A stretch of 33,669 nt of DNA, taken from the NCBI GenBank assembly GCA_035374585.1, contig DAOSPF010000036.1:1-33669 (forward strand), written 5' to 3'. The DNA is from JAKPQD01 sp029572965. GTDB taxonomy: Bacteria; Bacteroidota; Bacteroidia; Bacteroidales; DTGW01. Below, one piece after another: positions 1-7,605 of the stretch; the stretch's first letter is position 1; each line of letters opens with the position of its first letter. Both the position numbers and the translations under genes were made by a program. Under the pieces are notes generated by a model, which saw only the letters and a program-made list of their open reading frames with translations, was not told the origin of the DNA and made no database searches.

Positions 1-302
1 CACTGCCATATAATAATCGACTCATACCATTTATTGATATGCGTCAATGGTTTGAGTTACCTGGTGAATATGATGAAAAAATTAAAGTAATTATTGTTGC
101 ATCACAGGTAGGCACATTGGCATTATTAGCTGATAGAATTGTTGGAGAACACCAGGCTGTATTAAAACCTCTCGGTAAATCATTCAAAAAACAACAGTTC
201 TTAACCTCTGCAAGTCAATTAGGCAATGGAGAGATTGCTTTCATGCTTGATACAACTAAACTTCTACAAACAATAACCAGTAGTATTCTTCAATCAAATT
301 AA
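1..302 (+). CDS. cheA: Chemotaxis histidine kinase CheA, C-terminal fragment (partial at window edge)
   Basis: The reading frame is open from the first bases of the window to the stop at 300-302, so the gene starts upstream and only about the last 100 residues are visible. They match the CheW-like regulatory (P5) domain of CheA: a 'LIPFIDMRQWF' strand pair, a strand 'KVIIVASQVGTLALLADRIVG', the conserved 'HQAVLKPLG' segment and a closing 'GEIAFMLDTTKL'. In CheA this domain binds CheW and the receptor tip, so the kinase is held in the array. The next gene is cheW, 11 bp downstream, which supports CheA over a second CheW. The kinase core, Hpt domain and any fusion are outside the window, so catalytic competence cannot be judged. 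Confidence 0.85.
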   Translation, partial: LPYNNRLIPFIDMRQWFELPGEYDEKIKVIIVASQVGTLALLADRIVGEHQAVLKPLGKSFKKQQFLTSASQLGNGEIAFMLDTTKLLQTITSSILQSN

Positions 303-313
303 ATCATAAAACT

Positions 314-778
314 ATGGATACTTATTTATCATTTATCGTTCATAACGAGCTTTATGCTTTTAATGTCATAAAAGTATTGGAAGTACTTGAAAAACAAAGA
401 ATCACACATGTACCAAACACTCCTGATTTTATCAAAGGAATTATCAATTTCAGAGGCGAAGTAGTGCCGGTTTTTGAATCGAGAAAAAAATTCAACTTGC
501 AGGATAGGCCTGAGGACGAGTCCTATGTAATCATTGTCCTTGATTTAACCAAAAACGAAGACATATTCCATATTGGAGTTATTGTTGACAGGGTTAAAGA
601 CGTAATCACTTTTGACGAAAAGGAGATAAAACCTGTACCAGCAATGAGCAAAGATTTCAACTCTGACTTCCTGCTCGGAATTTATAAATTAAACAATGAC
701 TTCATTATGCTCCTTGATGTTGAGAAGGTATTTTCCCTTGATGAGGTTAGGGCAATGGTTGAAATAGCTGAAGCTTAA
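314..778 (+). CDS. cheW: Chemotaxis coupling protein CheW
   Basis: This 154-residue protein has the length and pattern of a stand-alone CheW. The N-terminal half has 'YLSFIVHNELYAFNVIKVLEV' spacing, followed by 'ITHVPNTPDFIKGIINFRGEVVPVF', the family's most conserved block (NxRGxVxPV). The second half contains 'HIGVIVDRVKDVITF' and ends with 'LLGIYKLNNDFIMLLDVEKVF'. CheW bridges chemoreceptors and CheA in the cytoplasmic signalling array. It lies 11 bp after the cheA stop and 16 bp before the cheR-like gene, so co-transcription is likely. No strong Shine-Dalgarno is visible, which is normal in this phylum. The family assignment is secure. Confidence 0.93.
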   Translation: MDTYLSFIVHNELYAFNVIKVLEVLEKQRITHVPNTPDFIKGIINFRGEVVPVFESRKKFNLQDRPEDESYVIIVLDLTKNEDIFHIGVIVDRVKDVITFDEKEIKPVPAMSKDFNSDFLLGIYKLNNDFIMLLDVEKVFSLDEVRAMVEIAEA

Positions 779-794
779 AACATCATCATCGATT

Positions 795-1400
795 ATGGCA
801 TTTACATTCTTTTTTCGAGACGATCAAATACTTACACAAGCAGTTCAAAAACTGGTACCAATGGTAATGGGACGAACAAACATACATATTCTAAATGCTG
901 GATGCGCAATGGGTATGGAAACATACACATTTGCAATTATTCTGGCAGAGCATATGGGTAAGTTCGCTTTAAGAAATGTAAAAATTCATGCCATCGATAT
1001 TGATAACGAAAATGTTGATTTTGGGAAAACTGTCACCGAAGCTGTTTACCATAAAGACCATTTAGAAAGACTGCCCGAAGGGTTTCTTGAAAAATATTTC
1101 ACCCCTATAGGAGATAATGTTCACTACAGAGTAATTGAGCATCTTAGAGCATTAGTAAATTTCCAGAAATACGATTTACTATCATTAAAGCCGCTGCGCT
1201 CAGATTATAGCATGATAATATGCAAAAACGTATTACTTCATTTTAATTATGAACAAAGGCTAGACGTTTTATCCATGTATCATGACATGCTTCTCCCCGG
1301 CGGTTTGCTGGTAATGGAAAACACACAATCAATGCCAGAAGAACTAAAAGGTAAATACAGGAAAATGCTTGATTATGCTCAGTTACATGAAAAAATATAA
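795..1400 (+). CDS. cheR: CheR-like chemoreceptor methyltransferase, N-terminally reduced
   Basis: The 201-residue product has the SAM-dependent catalytic fold of CheR, which methylates receptor glutamates. It opens directly with 'FFRDD', the TxFFRD block. It continues with the SAM loop 'NAGCAMGMETYTFA' (residues 34-47; canonical AGCSTGEEPYS), 'KIHAIDID', the beta-subdomain region 'LPEGFLEKYF', and 'IICKNVLLHF' in place of IxCRNVxIYF. It ends near 'LLPGGLLVMENTQS'. Typical CheR proteins have about 270-290 residues. The N-terminal helical domain is absent, and only 16 bp separate this start from the cheW stop, so it has not been missed by a late start call. The E-to-M change in the GEExYS loop is also unusual. 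The fold assignment is firm; whether it is active on receptors is inference. Confidence 0.8.
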   Translation: MAFTFFFRDDQILTQAVQKLVPMVMGRTNIHILNAGCAMGMETYTFAIILAEHMGKFALRNVKIHAIDIDNENVDFGKTVTEAVYHKDHLERLPEGFLEKYFTPIGDNVHYRVIEHLRALVNFQKYDLLSLKPLRSDYSMIICKNVLLHFNYEQRLDVLSMYHDMLLPGGLLVMENTQSMPEELKGKYRKMLDYAQLHEKI

Positions 1401-1402
1401 AA

Positions 1403-2017
1403 ATGAAAATCATGAACCTCACTCAAAACAGTAAAATTTACACATCTAATGCCTTCCTTGTACTTGGTGAATGGAATGCTTTGGACGATGTAAATACGCT
1501 TATTGATGTTGGTTGCGACAAAGAGATCATCGCTCAGATTGAAAGCATAAATACTGGTTTGGGGAAAAGAAAAATTGATCAGGTAATCTTAACACACAGC
1601 CATTCTGACCATACGGCACTTCTTCCAAAAATTATTGAGATGTACAATCCCCACGTTTATGCCTTTAACAAGCATATACAAGGAGTACAAAAACAATTGA
1701 CTGATGGTGAAACGATTAAAATTGGAGAAAAGCACTTTGAAATATTTCATATTACAGCTCACAGCTATGATTCTATTTGTCTTTATTGCGAAGAAGATTC
1801 AGTTTTGTTTTCCGGAGACACAACATTTCCAATAGAATTTGACAATACCGAATTAGAAGAAGCCAATGACCAAATCTTAAAAAGGCTTTGCAGCAAAAAA
1901 GTTAACAAGCTTTATCCTGGGCATGGAAACATGATAGATTTCAAAACTAAGAAATTCCAAATTAAGAAAAAAAACACTTTTCAGATTCACGAATGCAACA
2001 ACAATGATGACTTTTAA
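1403..2017 (+). CDS. Metallo-beta-lactamase-fold hydrolase in chemotaxis operon
   Basis: This 204-residue protein has the full metal-binding signature of the MBL superfamily: HSHSDH (His65, His67, Asp69, His70), a later His in 'FHITAHSYDS', the Asp of 'LFSGDTTFP' and the final His of 'LYPGHGN'. The pattern predicts a dinuclear metal site and a hydrolase or redox role; the substrate cannot be read from sequence. It starts 2 bp after the cheR stop (an ATG at 1412 is an alternative) and ends 26 bp before the chemoreceptor, so it sits inside the chemotaxis operon. The C-terminal tail after the last motif is lysine-rich. No signal peptide is present, so a cytoplasmic location is likely. A role in sensing or adaptation is suggested by context only. 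Confidence 0.8.
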   Translation: MKIMNLTQNSKIYTSNAFLVLGEWNALDDVNTLIDVGCDKEIIAQIESINTGLGKRKIDQVILTHSHSDHTALLPKIIEMYNPHVYAFNKHIQGVQKQLTDGETIKIGEKHFEIFHITAHSYDSICLYCEEDSVLFSGDTTFPIEFDNTELEEANDQILKRLCSKKVNKLYPGHGNMIDFKTKKFQIKKKNTFQIHECNNNDDF

Positions 2018-2043
2018 TAATTAATAATTAAAAAATAAGACTT

Positions 2044-4830
2044 ATGAATTGGTTACAAAACATGAAAATTAGGACAAAGTTACTTAGTAGCTTTATTATT
2101 GTTTCCTTATTAGCAGGTTTAATAGGCTATACGGGCATTACAAGACTGCATCAGGTGGATGATGCTAGTACACAACTATATGAAAAAATGACAGTTCCTC
2201 TGAGCTATGTTGTTGAAGTTGCTTCCTATTTTCAAAGAGTAAGGGTAAATGTAAGAGACGCAGTTTATTCAGATTCAGAGTCTGACAGAGAGAAATATTT
2301 CAAAAGAATTGATGAACTTAAAGTTTTGTTCTTCGAAAATGCAAAACCAATTGAAGAAACTTTACTTACCAATGAAGGCAAAGTCGTGTTCAATAACTTG
2401 ATAACAGCATTTAATAATTATATTGCTGAGATTGAAAACGTTAAAACCTTTATGAAAAATAATAAAAAAGAAGAAGCTTTAGCATTGATGAAAGGTAAAA
2501 TGAAAATTGCAAATGATGAATGCCAAAAAGCCGTTGACAAGCTTCAGGAACTAAAAACTGACTTAGCTAAAAAAGAGGCGGATAATAACAAAGCAATAAC
2601 AAATAGTGCAACAAATTTTATGATTACTTTAATTTTAATAGTAATTGCATTATCAGTTATTTTGGGCTTTATCATTGCAAACAATATTCAAAACATAATT
2701 AAATCAGTTTTAAAAACAACCACAGAGCTTTCTGAGGCAGCAGTAGAAGGCAAACTTTCTACACGTGGCGATCCTGAAAAAATTAATCCGGAATTTCGAG
2801 GTATTATAATTGGACTCAACAACACCTTAGACGCAGTAATAGGCCCGTTAAATGTAGCTGCTGAATATATTGACAGAATATCAAAAGGTAATGTTCCGGC
2901 AAAAATCACAGATACCTATCATGGTGATTTCAACGAAATTAAAAACAATCTCAACGCCTGTATTGACGCTATTAACATGCTCATTATCGACGCTAATATG
3001 TTATCAACCGCTGCTATTGAAGGTAAATTAGCCACTCGTGCAGATGCTTCAAAACATGATGGAGACTTTGCTAAAATAGTAAAAGGCGTAAATGACACAT
3101 TAGATGCCGTTATCGGGCCTCTCAATGTAGCTGCCGAATATGTCGACCGTATTGCTAAGGGCAATATACCTTCTAAGATTACAGACAATTACAATGGCGA
3201 CTTCAACGAAATTAAAAACAACCTGAACCTTTGTATCGACAATCTAAATGGTTTGGTAAGTGAAATGAGCCATATGTCGCAACAACATGATCTGGGCGAC
3301 ATAGATGTAACCATGGACATTTCAAAGTTTGACAATGCATACAGAAATATGGCTGATGGTGTAAACAAAATGGTAGCAGGGCACATTACCGTTAAGAAAA
3401 AAGCTATGGCCTGTGTAAACCAATTTGGAGAAGGAAATTTTGAAGCTGAACTTGAAAGATTCCCAGGAAAGAAAGCCTTTATAAATGACACTATTGAAGG
3501 TCTCCGCAAAAACCTAAAGAATGTTACAGGAGATGTCCGAATTCTCTCTAGCGCAGCTGTAGAAGGCCGTTTATCGACCAGAGCAGATGCTGGCAAATAT
3601 AAAGGTGATTGGTTCGAAATGGTTAAAGGCGTAAACGACACACTTGATGCAGTTATTGGCCCTCTTAATGTGGCAGCCGAATACGTAGAACGCATTTCAA
3701 AAGGAGATAATCCTTCAGTAATAACAGACAGTTACAATGGAGATTTCAACGCAATTAAAAACAATCTAAACACCCTTATTCGAGCCAATAATGAAATCAT
3801 TGACAAAGCAAAGCTGGTAGCAAAAGGAGATTTAACAATTAGTTTGCAAAAAAGGTCTGAACACGATGAATTAATGGCAGCTTTGGATGAAATGGTAAAA
3901 TCCAACTCGAAGATGATAGGCGACTTTAAAGTAGCTATCGAAAACATAGTAAATGCAAGCCAGGCGCTTCAATCTGTAGCCATTCAAATTTCTGAAGGCA
4001 GCACCGAACAGGCCTCAAGCACCGAAGAAGTATCTTCAAGCATGGAACAGATGGTTTCAAACATCAACCAAAATACAGACAACGCAAGACAAACAGAAAA
4101 AATTGCACTCCAGGCTTCAACAGACATTAGCGAAGGCAACAAAGCCGTAACCATTACCGTGGACGCTATGAAGAAAATTGCTGACAAAATAAGCATTATT
4201 GGAGAAATAGCTGAAAAGACAGACCTTCTCGCCATCAATGCAGCAATTGAAGCAGCCCGTGCAGGCGAACAAGGGAAAGGCTTTGCCGTAGTAGCTGCAG
4301 AAGTCCGCAAACTTGCAGAAAACAGTCAGGCAGCAGCCAAAGAAATCAACGAACTCTCCAAATCAAGTGTAAAAATAGCAGATGAATCTGGCAAACTTTT
4401 AACAAAAATTGTACCCGACATCCAAAAAACAGCAGTCCTGGTGCAAGAAATAGCTGCTGCCAGTATGGAACAAAATGCCGGCGCTAACCAAGTCAACAAT
4501 GCCGTTATGCAGCTCAATGCCGTAACCCAAAAAAATGCTGCAGCTGCAGAAGAAATGTCTTCGAGCGCTGAAGAGCTTGCCAGCCAAGCCGAACAACTCA
4601 AAGAGGTCATCTCTTTCTTTAAAACAGCACATGACACTCATGGGCATTACAGCTCCAAAAAAACACAAACCCAAATCAAGAGTACAGGTGGCAATGGCAG
4701 CGAAAAAAGAGAATTCAACAAAAGCTATGTTTACAATCAACGCCAAGAAGCTTTTGCTGACAATTCCTTCAATCTTAATGGCAACGATTTGAACTTTGAA
4801 ACCAACAATGATGAATTTGTTAAATACTAA
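2044..4830 (+). CDS. Methyl-accepting chemotaxis protein with repeated HAMP-like units
   Basis: A 928-residue transmembrane chemoreceptor. TM1 is about residues 12-31. A helical ligand-binding region of the four-helix-bundle (4HB) type follows, and TM2 is about 190-212. From about residue 215 to 610 there are repeated HAMP-like units. The block containing 'LDAVIGPLNVAAEY' recurs near residues 259, 350 and 531, i.e. a period of about 91 residues with a divergent unit between the second and third. The signalling domain (about 640-850) has the hairpin tip 'KTDLLAINAAIEAARAGEQG' near residue 724. A flexible tail of about 70 residues ends in EFVKY, which fits the x-aromatic-x-x-aromatic CheR tether pattern. 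It is the last gene of the chemotaxis operon and a terminator follows. The ligand is unknown. Confidence 0.93.
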   Translation: MNWLQNMKIRTKLLSSFIIVSLLAGLIGYTGITRLHQVDDASTQLYEKMTVPLSYVVEVASYFQRVRVNVRDAVYSDSESDREKYFKRIDELKVLFFENAKPIEETLLTNEGKVVFNNLITAFNNYIAEIENVKTFMKNNKKEEALALMKGKMKIANDECQKAVDKLQELKTDLAKKEADNNKAITNSATNFMITLILIVIALSVILGFIIANNIQNIIKSVLKTTTELSEAAVEGKLSTRGDPEKINPEFRGIIIGLNNTLDAVIGPLNVAAEYIDRISKGNVPAKITDTYHGDFNEIKNNLNACIDAINMLIIDANMLSTAAIEGKLATRADASKHDGDFAKIVKGVNDTLDAVIGPLNVAAEYVDRIAKGNIPSKITDNYNGDFNEIKNNLNLCIDNLNGLVSEMSHMSQQHDLGDIDVTMDISKFDNAYRNMADGVNKMVAGHITVKKKAMACVNQFGEGNFEAELERFPGKKAFINDTIEGLRKNLKNVTGDVRILSSAAVEGRLSTRADAGKYKGDWFEMVKGVNDTLDAVIGPLNVAAEYVERISKGDNPSVITDSYNGDFNAIKNNLNTLIRANNEIIDKAKLVAKGDLTISLQKRSEHDELMAALDEMVKSNSKMIGDFKVAIENIVNASQALQSVAIQISEGSTEQASSTEEVSSSMEQMVSNINQNTDNARQTEKIALQASTDISEGNKAVTITVDAMKKIADKISIIGEIAEKTDLLAINAAIEAARAGEQGKGFAVVAAEVRKLAENSQAAAKEINELSKSSVKIADESGKLLTKIVPDIQKTAVLVQEIAAASMEQNAGANQVNNAVMQLNAVTQKNAAAAEEMSSSAEELASQAEQLKEVISFFKTAHDTHGHYSSKKTQTQIKSTGGNGSEKREFNKSYVYNQRQEAFADNSFNLNGNDLNFETNNDEFVKY

Positions 4831-4831
4831 G

Positions 4832-4868
4832 CCTAAACCTAAACCCTAAACCCTGAAGGCTGAAGGCT
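4832..4868. repeat. Short telomere-like tandem repeat
   Basis: Directly after the receptor stop are about three units of cctaaac/ccctaaa, followed by two copies of gaaggct that run into the terminator stem. It looks like local slippage sequence. No function is evident. Confidence 0.5.
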
Positions 4869-4910
4869 GTGTAAAAAAGCTATAAAACGCCAAAAACACA
4901 GCCTTTTTTT
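4863..4910 (+). terminator. Rho-independent terminator of the chemotaxis operon
   Basis: Inverted arms aaggctgtgt (4863-4872) and acacagcctt (4896-4905) form a 10-bp stem with a 23-nt loop, followed by a T-run to 4910. It lies 32 bp after the receptor stop codon. Confidence 0.75.
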
Positions 4911-4931
4911 AGTTAATGACAACATAATTAT

Positions 4932-4985
4932 CCCAAATTAATCATTAGGAAGTTTTTTAAAGCCGAACTATATGGTTAATTTGGG
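4932..4985. repeat. 10-bp perfect inverted repeat in intergenic region
   Basis: CCCAAATTAA at 4932-4941 is repeated as its reverse complement TTAATTTGGG at 4976-4985, with 34 bp between. It lies between the chemotaxis terminator and the tRNA-Val terminator, where no gene is seen. No T-run follows, so it is not an obvious terminator. Otherwise 4911-5058 holds nothing recognisable. Confidence 0.35.
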
Positions 4986-5058
4986 TTTAATTGTTTAACA
5001 AAACTATATTTACATGAGGCTAAAAAAGTTTGTGTGAAAATGGTGCGCAAATAACATG

Positions 5059-5092
5059 AAAAAAGGCCTCCGGAAATAATCCTGAAAGCCTT
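5059..5092 (-). terminator. Probable terminator downstream of tRNA-Val
   Basis: Read on the minus strand, the tRNA is followed by an aaggc.../...gcctt stem with imperfect inner pairs and then a run of six T. The position, just 3' of tRNA-Val, supports a terminator. Confidence 0.55.
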
Positions 5093-5102
5093 GTCTTTTT
5101 GG

Positions 5103-5177
5103 TGGGAGATACAGGGGTCGAACCTGTGACCCCCTGCTTGTAAGGCAGGTGCTCTGAACCAACTGAGCTAATCTCCC
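5103..5177 (-). tRNA. tRNA-Val (anticodon TAC)
   Basis: The reverse complement folds as a complete cloverleaf. The acceptor stem is GGGAGAT/ATCTCCC, the D-arm is GCTCAGTTGGTTCAGAGC, the anticodon arm is CCTGC-CTTACAA-GCAGG with anticodon TAC, and the T-arm is ACAGG-TTCGACC-CCTGT with discriminator A. A 3' CCA is encoded at 5100-5102. The TAC anticodon reads GUA valine codons and, with wobble, others. Confidence 0.95.
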
Positions 5178-5196
5178 TTTTGCTGTTAAAGCGCTG

Positions 5197-5227
5197 CAAA
5201 GGTAAACCAGTTTTATAAATCTGCAAA
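5197..5227 (-). promoter_or_regulatory. Bacteroidota-type promoter for tRNA-Val
   Basis: On the minus strand TTTG (5227-5224) is followed after 19 nt by TACCTTTG (5204-5197), a full match to the -33 TTTG / -7 TAnnTTTG pattern. The predicted transcript would start about 10-13 nt before the tRNA. Confidence 0.7.
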
Positions 5228-5302
5228 TCTTTTTTTAAAAATTTTACAAAAAATGCGGAATCTTTATAAAATTCCGCATTTCAACAATATGTACAACTTT
5301 TA

Positions 5303-5989
5303 TTAATCCCTATTGCTTAAGTACACCATCACATAGTAAATCAACATAGACAATGATGACAATGCAGCAACTAAATATGTCCGGGCTGCCCATTTCAAAG
5401 CATCTTCGGCTTTACTATGCATGTAATCATTGGTAATATTGGTACTTGACAACCATACCAATGCCCTTCTGCTGGCATCCATTTCTACAGGCAAAGTAAT
5501 AAATGCAAATACAGTAAAAATAAAATAACAAAAGATAATAATTGGCAATGCTAAAGGAAATAAACCATGCACAAAAAATGAACCAATAAACATAATAATA
5601 AAGACAGCATTGATAACCTGAGCACTTACATTCTGCAACGGAACGAGCTTAGAGCGCATTGTAAGCCAGGCATAAGAATGCGCATGTTGAATAGCATGCC
5701 CACATTCATGAGCTGCAACAGCCGCCGCCGAAACATTACGTCCATAATAAACATCCGGGCTAAGATTTACCGTTTTGTTAATAGGGTTGTAATGGTCGGT
5801 AAGCTCACCTTCAACCGAAATAACTTTCACGTCTGTTATTCCGTTATCACGCAGCATCTTTTCGGCCACGTCTTTACCACTCAGGTTTTGTGCAAGAGTT
5901 ATCTCAGAGTATTCCTTAAATCTTTTCTTTAGCTTCCATCCAATATACCAGCTAAACCCAATCGAGAGAATTAAAATTATCCAATACAT
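5303..5989 (-). CDS. Membrane-bound neutral zinc metallopeptidase (YugP-like, Zn_peptidase_2)
   Basis: With the chosen start the product is 228 residues, close to the family norm. An N-terminal membrane helix begins at 'MYWIILILSIGFSWYIGW'. Then comes a conserved soluble part with 'SPDVYYGRNVSAAAVAAHECG', where HECGH is the HExxH zinc site of a gluzincin-like peptidase. At least two further hydrophobic segments follow, with 'LPVEMDASRRAL' supplying the likely third ligand region. The active site is membrane-associated; natural substrates are unknown. An in-frame ATG at 6031 would add 14 mostly basic residues. I prefer 5989 because a TAnnTTTG motif lies at 6012-6005, inside that extension. The gene is divergent from the HAD gene. 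Confidence 0.85.
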   Translation of the reverse strand: MYWIILILSIGFSWYIGWKLKKRFKEYSEITLAQNLSGKDVAEKMLRDNGITDVKVISVEGELTDHYNPINKTVNLSPDVYYGRNVSAAAVAAHECGHAIQHAHSYAWLTMRSKLVPLQNVSAQVINAVFIIMFIGSFFVHGLFPLALPIIIFCYFIFTVFAFITLPVEMDASRRALVWLSSTNITNDYMHSKAEDALKWAARTYLVAALSSLSMLIYYVMVYLSNRD

Positions 5990-6004
5990 AGTTTTATTTT
6001 TTTT

Positions 6005-6031
6005 CAAAATTAACAACAATTTCTTTGCCAA
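6005..6031 (-). promoter_or_regulatory. Possible promoter of the zinc peptidase gene
   Basis: On the minus strand TAATTTTG (6012-6005) matches the -7 motif, with a TTG 16 nt upstream (6031-6029). That spacing is shorter than usual. The predicted leader is very short if translation starts at 5989. Confidence 0.35.
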
Positions 6032-6067
6032 GTTTATTCACGTGTAATTTTGGCAGCTTTTTTAACA

Positions 6068-6097
6068 TTGGTTAACCAAAACTTTTGTTTACATTTG
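6068..6097 (+). promoter_or_regulatory. Promoter with overlapping 12-bp palindrome, upstream of the HAD gene
   Basis: TTG (6068-6070), a 19-nt spacer and TACATTTG (6090-6097) match the phylum's -33/-7 pattern, 20 bp before the ATG at 6118. The perfect palindrome ttggttaaccaa (6068-6079) overlaps the -33 element and could be an operator. Confidence 0.65.
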
Positions 6098-6117
6098 CTG
6101 CTCACACAAAGCTTTTT

Positions 6118-6513
6118 ATGAAAATTGCCATTGATTTTGACGGGACTATTGTTGAACATGCCTACCCTGCTATCGGCAAAGAAATACCTTTTGCCTTTAG
6201 CACACTCAAAATGCTTCAGCAACAAGGCCACCTGCTTATTTTGTGGACTTTCAGGAGTGGGGACCTGCTACAGGAAGCTGTTGATTTTTGTCAAAAAAAA
6301 GGCATAACATTTTATGCCGTCAATGCCAGCTACCCGGAAGAAGTGTATGACCCTGCTGCCTCAAGCCGCAAAATAGATGCCGACATCTTTATTGACGACC
6401 GAAATATTGGAGGTTTCCCGGGATGGGGCGAAATATATCAAATGCTCCACCCTGACGACAAAAACGGGGTTAGAATCAAAAAGAAAAAAAATTTTTTCAG
6501 CTTTATTAAATAA
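6118..6513 (+). CDS. HAD-type hydrolase, BT0820 family
   Basis: A 131-residue protein that starts with the HAD motif I 'IDFDGTI' (Asp6 nucleophile, Asp8 acid/base). Motif II is probably the Thr in 'LILWTFRSGD', and motif IV is the acidic 'DIFIDDRNIGG'. The small size and the C-terminal 'GWGEIYQ' pattern match the BT0820-like HAD proteins of the Bacteroidota, which have little or no cap domain and are of unknown physiological substrate. I chose the ATG at 6118 because motif I normally begins within ten residues of the start, and because the promoter at 6068-6097 fits it. An upstream in-frame ATG at 6085 would lie inside the promoter. Basic residues dominate the last 15 positions. Confidence 0.85.
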   Translation: MKIAIDFDGTIVEHAYPAIGKEIPFAFSTLKMLQQQGHLLILWTFRSGDLLQEAVDFCQKKGITFYAVNASYPEEVYDPAASSRKIDADIFIDDRNIGGFPGWGEIYQMLHPDDKNGVRIKKKKNFFSFIK

Positions 6514-6519
6514 TTCATC

Positions 6520-7605
6520 ATGAAGGGAATATTTTTTTACAGCTTTTGCATAGCATTGATTACTTGTCAATGCCAGATGCAGCCAAAATCGTCAGAACTC
6601 AATCTAAATAATGATAATAATGATGCTTTTTCAGCCCTTCAAATCATATATCCACATAACGGCCAAATATTCACCTGCGGAGAAGAAACTAACCTGACGT
6701 TCAAAAAAAGTGCAGACACTATAAAAATTGATTCTATCAAAGTATATATCAATGGTAGTGAACAACAAACAATTGATATCAACAAATTATCTGCCAAAAT
6801 TAAGCTCCCCGAAAATAAAACAGGATTTATACCCATCGAATATGTTGTATTTATTGGTGGCTTAAAAAAACAAACCAACATTGTCAATGTTAAACTGCTC
6901 TCCAACATTGTCCCCCAAAAAAAGCAATATAAAATTGTAAAAACATATCCTCACTCTACCGAAGCTTACACACAAGGTTTAATTTTCGAAAATGATTTTT
7001 TCTACGAAAGTGACGGTGAGTATGGCAAATCTGCCCTGCGCCTTGTAAAACCTGAAACCGGGGAAACTTTAAACAACAGCGCTTTACCCAACTCATATTT
7101 TGCAGAAGGTATAGCCATCCTCAATAACGAAATATACCAGCTTACCTGGCGCGAAAGAACTTGCTTTGTCTATGACAAAAAGTCTTTTGCTCAAAAGCGT
7201 ACAATAAACTACAGCATAAATGAAGGTTGGGGGCTTGCAACTTCAAGTAACAAACTGCTAATGACCGATGGCAGCAACCTTTTATACACTATTGAACCTT
7301 CAACATTTGATGTAATAAGCAAAGTTGAAGTTTATGACAACACAGGCCCTGTAGATAAACTAAATGAACTTGAATATGTAAATGGGCTTGTTTATGCCAA
7401 CGTATATATGACAGACAAAATAGTAGTTATAGACCCTGCAAGTGGCAAAATTGTTGAATATCTTGACATGAATGGACTTTTAAAACCATCTGACAAAAAG
7501 CCCGACACCGATGTATTGAACGGCATCGCATATAACCCCAATAATGGTCATTTTTATGTTACAGGAAAAAACTGGCCCAAGCTTTTCGAAATTAAAATTT
7601 ATTAA
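6520..7605 (+). CDS. Glutaminyl-peptide cyclotransferase family protein, probably exported
   Basis: A 361-residue protein. Residues 1-20 are hydrophobic with two cysteines ('ITCQCQ'), which suggests an exported protein or lipoprotein, although the lipobox is not ideal. Residues about 40-130 look like a beta-sandwich domain rich in short strands. Residues about 140-361 match the beta-propeller glutaminyl cyclase family: 'YPHSTEAYTQGLIFEND', 'ESDGEYGKSALR', 'AEGIAILNNEIYQLTWRE', 'LNELEYVNGLVYANVY' and 'LNGIAYNPNNGHFYVTGKNW'. Such enzymes convert N-terminal glutamine to pyroglutamate. It begins 6 bp after the HAD stop, so the two genes are probably co-transcribed. Classic members are shorter; the extra N-terminal domain accounts for the difference. 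Confidence 0.8.
   Translation: MKGIFFYSFCIALITCQCQMQPKSSELNLNNDNNDAFSALQIIYPHNGQIFTCGEETNLTFKKSADTIKIDSIKVYINGSEQQTIDINKLSAKIKLPENKTGFIPIEYVVFIGGLKKQTNIVNVKLLSNIVPQKKQYKIVKTYPHSTEAYTQGLIFENDFFYESDGEYGKSALRLVKPETGETLNNSALPNSYFAEGIAILNNEIYQLTWRERTCFVYDKKSFAQKRTINYSINEGWGLATSSNKLLMTDGSNLLYTIEPSTFDVISKVEVYDNTGPVDKLNELEYVNGLVYANVYMTDKIVVIDPASGKIVEYLDMNGLLKPSDKKPDTDVLNGIAYNPNNGHFYVTGKNWPKLFEIKIY

Noticed and set aside
2688..4746. Several minus-strand open frames within the chemoreceptor gene
   Set aside because: They are composition shadows of a strongly conserved gene; none has recognisable motifs.
4832..4868. Telomere-like cctaaac repeats as a chromosome end or hairpin telomere
   Set aside because: Only about three imperfect units, internal to the sequence, with genes continuing on both sides. 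Chance slippage is simpler.
5020..5226. A minus-strand open frame across tRNA-Val
   Set aside because: It runs through a complete tRNA and its terminator; not a protein gene.
6085..6117. Longer N-terminus of the HAD protein from an upstream ATG
   Set aside because: The extension overlaps the promoter -7 element and pushes the catalytic motif away from its usual position.
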